The notes beneath the pieces were generated by a model. That model worked only from the letters and a program-made list of their open reading frames with translations, was not told the DNA's origin and did no database searches. Positions 63,943 through 64,000 of a stretch of DNA of 64,000 bases are shown piece by piece. The DNA comes from Chrysaora quinquecirrha (Eukaryota; Cnidaria; Scyphozoa; Semaeostomeae; Pelagiidae): NCBI GenBank assembly GCA_014526335.1, contig JACTAT010000041.1:770420-834419 (forward strand), given 5' to 3'. The stretch's first letter is position 1, and the number at the start of each line of letters is the position of its first letter. Both the position numbers and the translations under genes were made by a program.

Positions 63943-64000
63943 CGTTCTTTCTCTTGCCCCTTTTTCAGAATTACTGAGGGCTGATGGCTCTTCTAATCTT
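63943..64000. other. Right window edge, flank of Gypsy B
   Basis: Short unique stretch after the second CAAAA; the missing N-terminal GMPPA exon was not seen here. Confidence 0.4.

Overview
Eukaryotic (metazoan) genomic DNA, AT-rich, with multi-exon genes split by GT-AG introns and very dense in repeats. SRP54 and GMPPA orthologues close to the vertebrate ones, short interspersed repeats resembling those I associate with anthozoan genomes, a tRNA-derived SINE, and Ty3/Gypsy plus Ty1/Copia elements suggest a cnidarian (sea anemone or coral type). That placement is inference; no species is named.

Layout. 1-13,840 is a gene-poor repeat landscape: a LINE fragment, a 48-bp tandem repeat, a 4.2-kb minisatellite of about 80 bp (with a small second array at 13.3 kb), a broken GTND-type exon, a 153-bp tandem repeat, an orphan exon, a 338-bp tandem repeat, and a 2.1-kb terminal-inverted-repeat transposon with an 8-bp target duplication that carries a C2H2 zinc-finger exon. 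13,847-28,334 (+) is a complete 17-exon SRP54 gene (503 aa) with fold-back elements and a SINE in its introns. 28,907 to beyond 64,000 (-) is GMPPA, convergent with SRP54. Ten exons are present, and the roughly 46-residue N-terminus lies off the right edge.

GMPPA has a 22.7-kb intron (36,038-58,780) packed with repeats: an 11-kb tandem array of ~930-bp units, each holding an ACGCGT-rich palindrome; remnants of a Copia element; and, between the Copia pieces, a Gypsy element (48,590-57,983) whose 5' LTR is itself split by a 2.2-kb fold-back element with minisatellite-bearing arms. A second Gypsy element (59,235-63,937, minus strand) lies further upstream in the gene, in the next intron or 5' region.

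The most notable item is the first Gypsy element. Its gag frame ends just downstream of a GGGAAAC slippery heptamer in the correct phase. The -1 frame opens into a pol polyprotein that begins with a complete MYND-type zinc finger directly before the aspartic protease. Both Gypsy copies have nearly identical LTR pairs (2 differences each) yet carry frameshifts, so they are young but apparently inactive copies, or the frameshifts are assembly errors.
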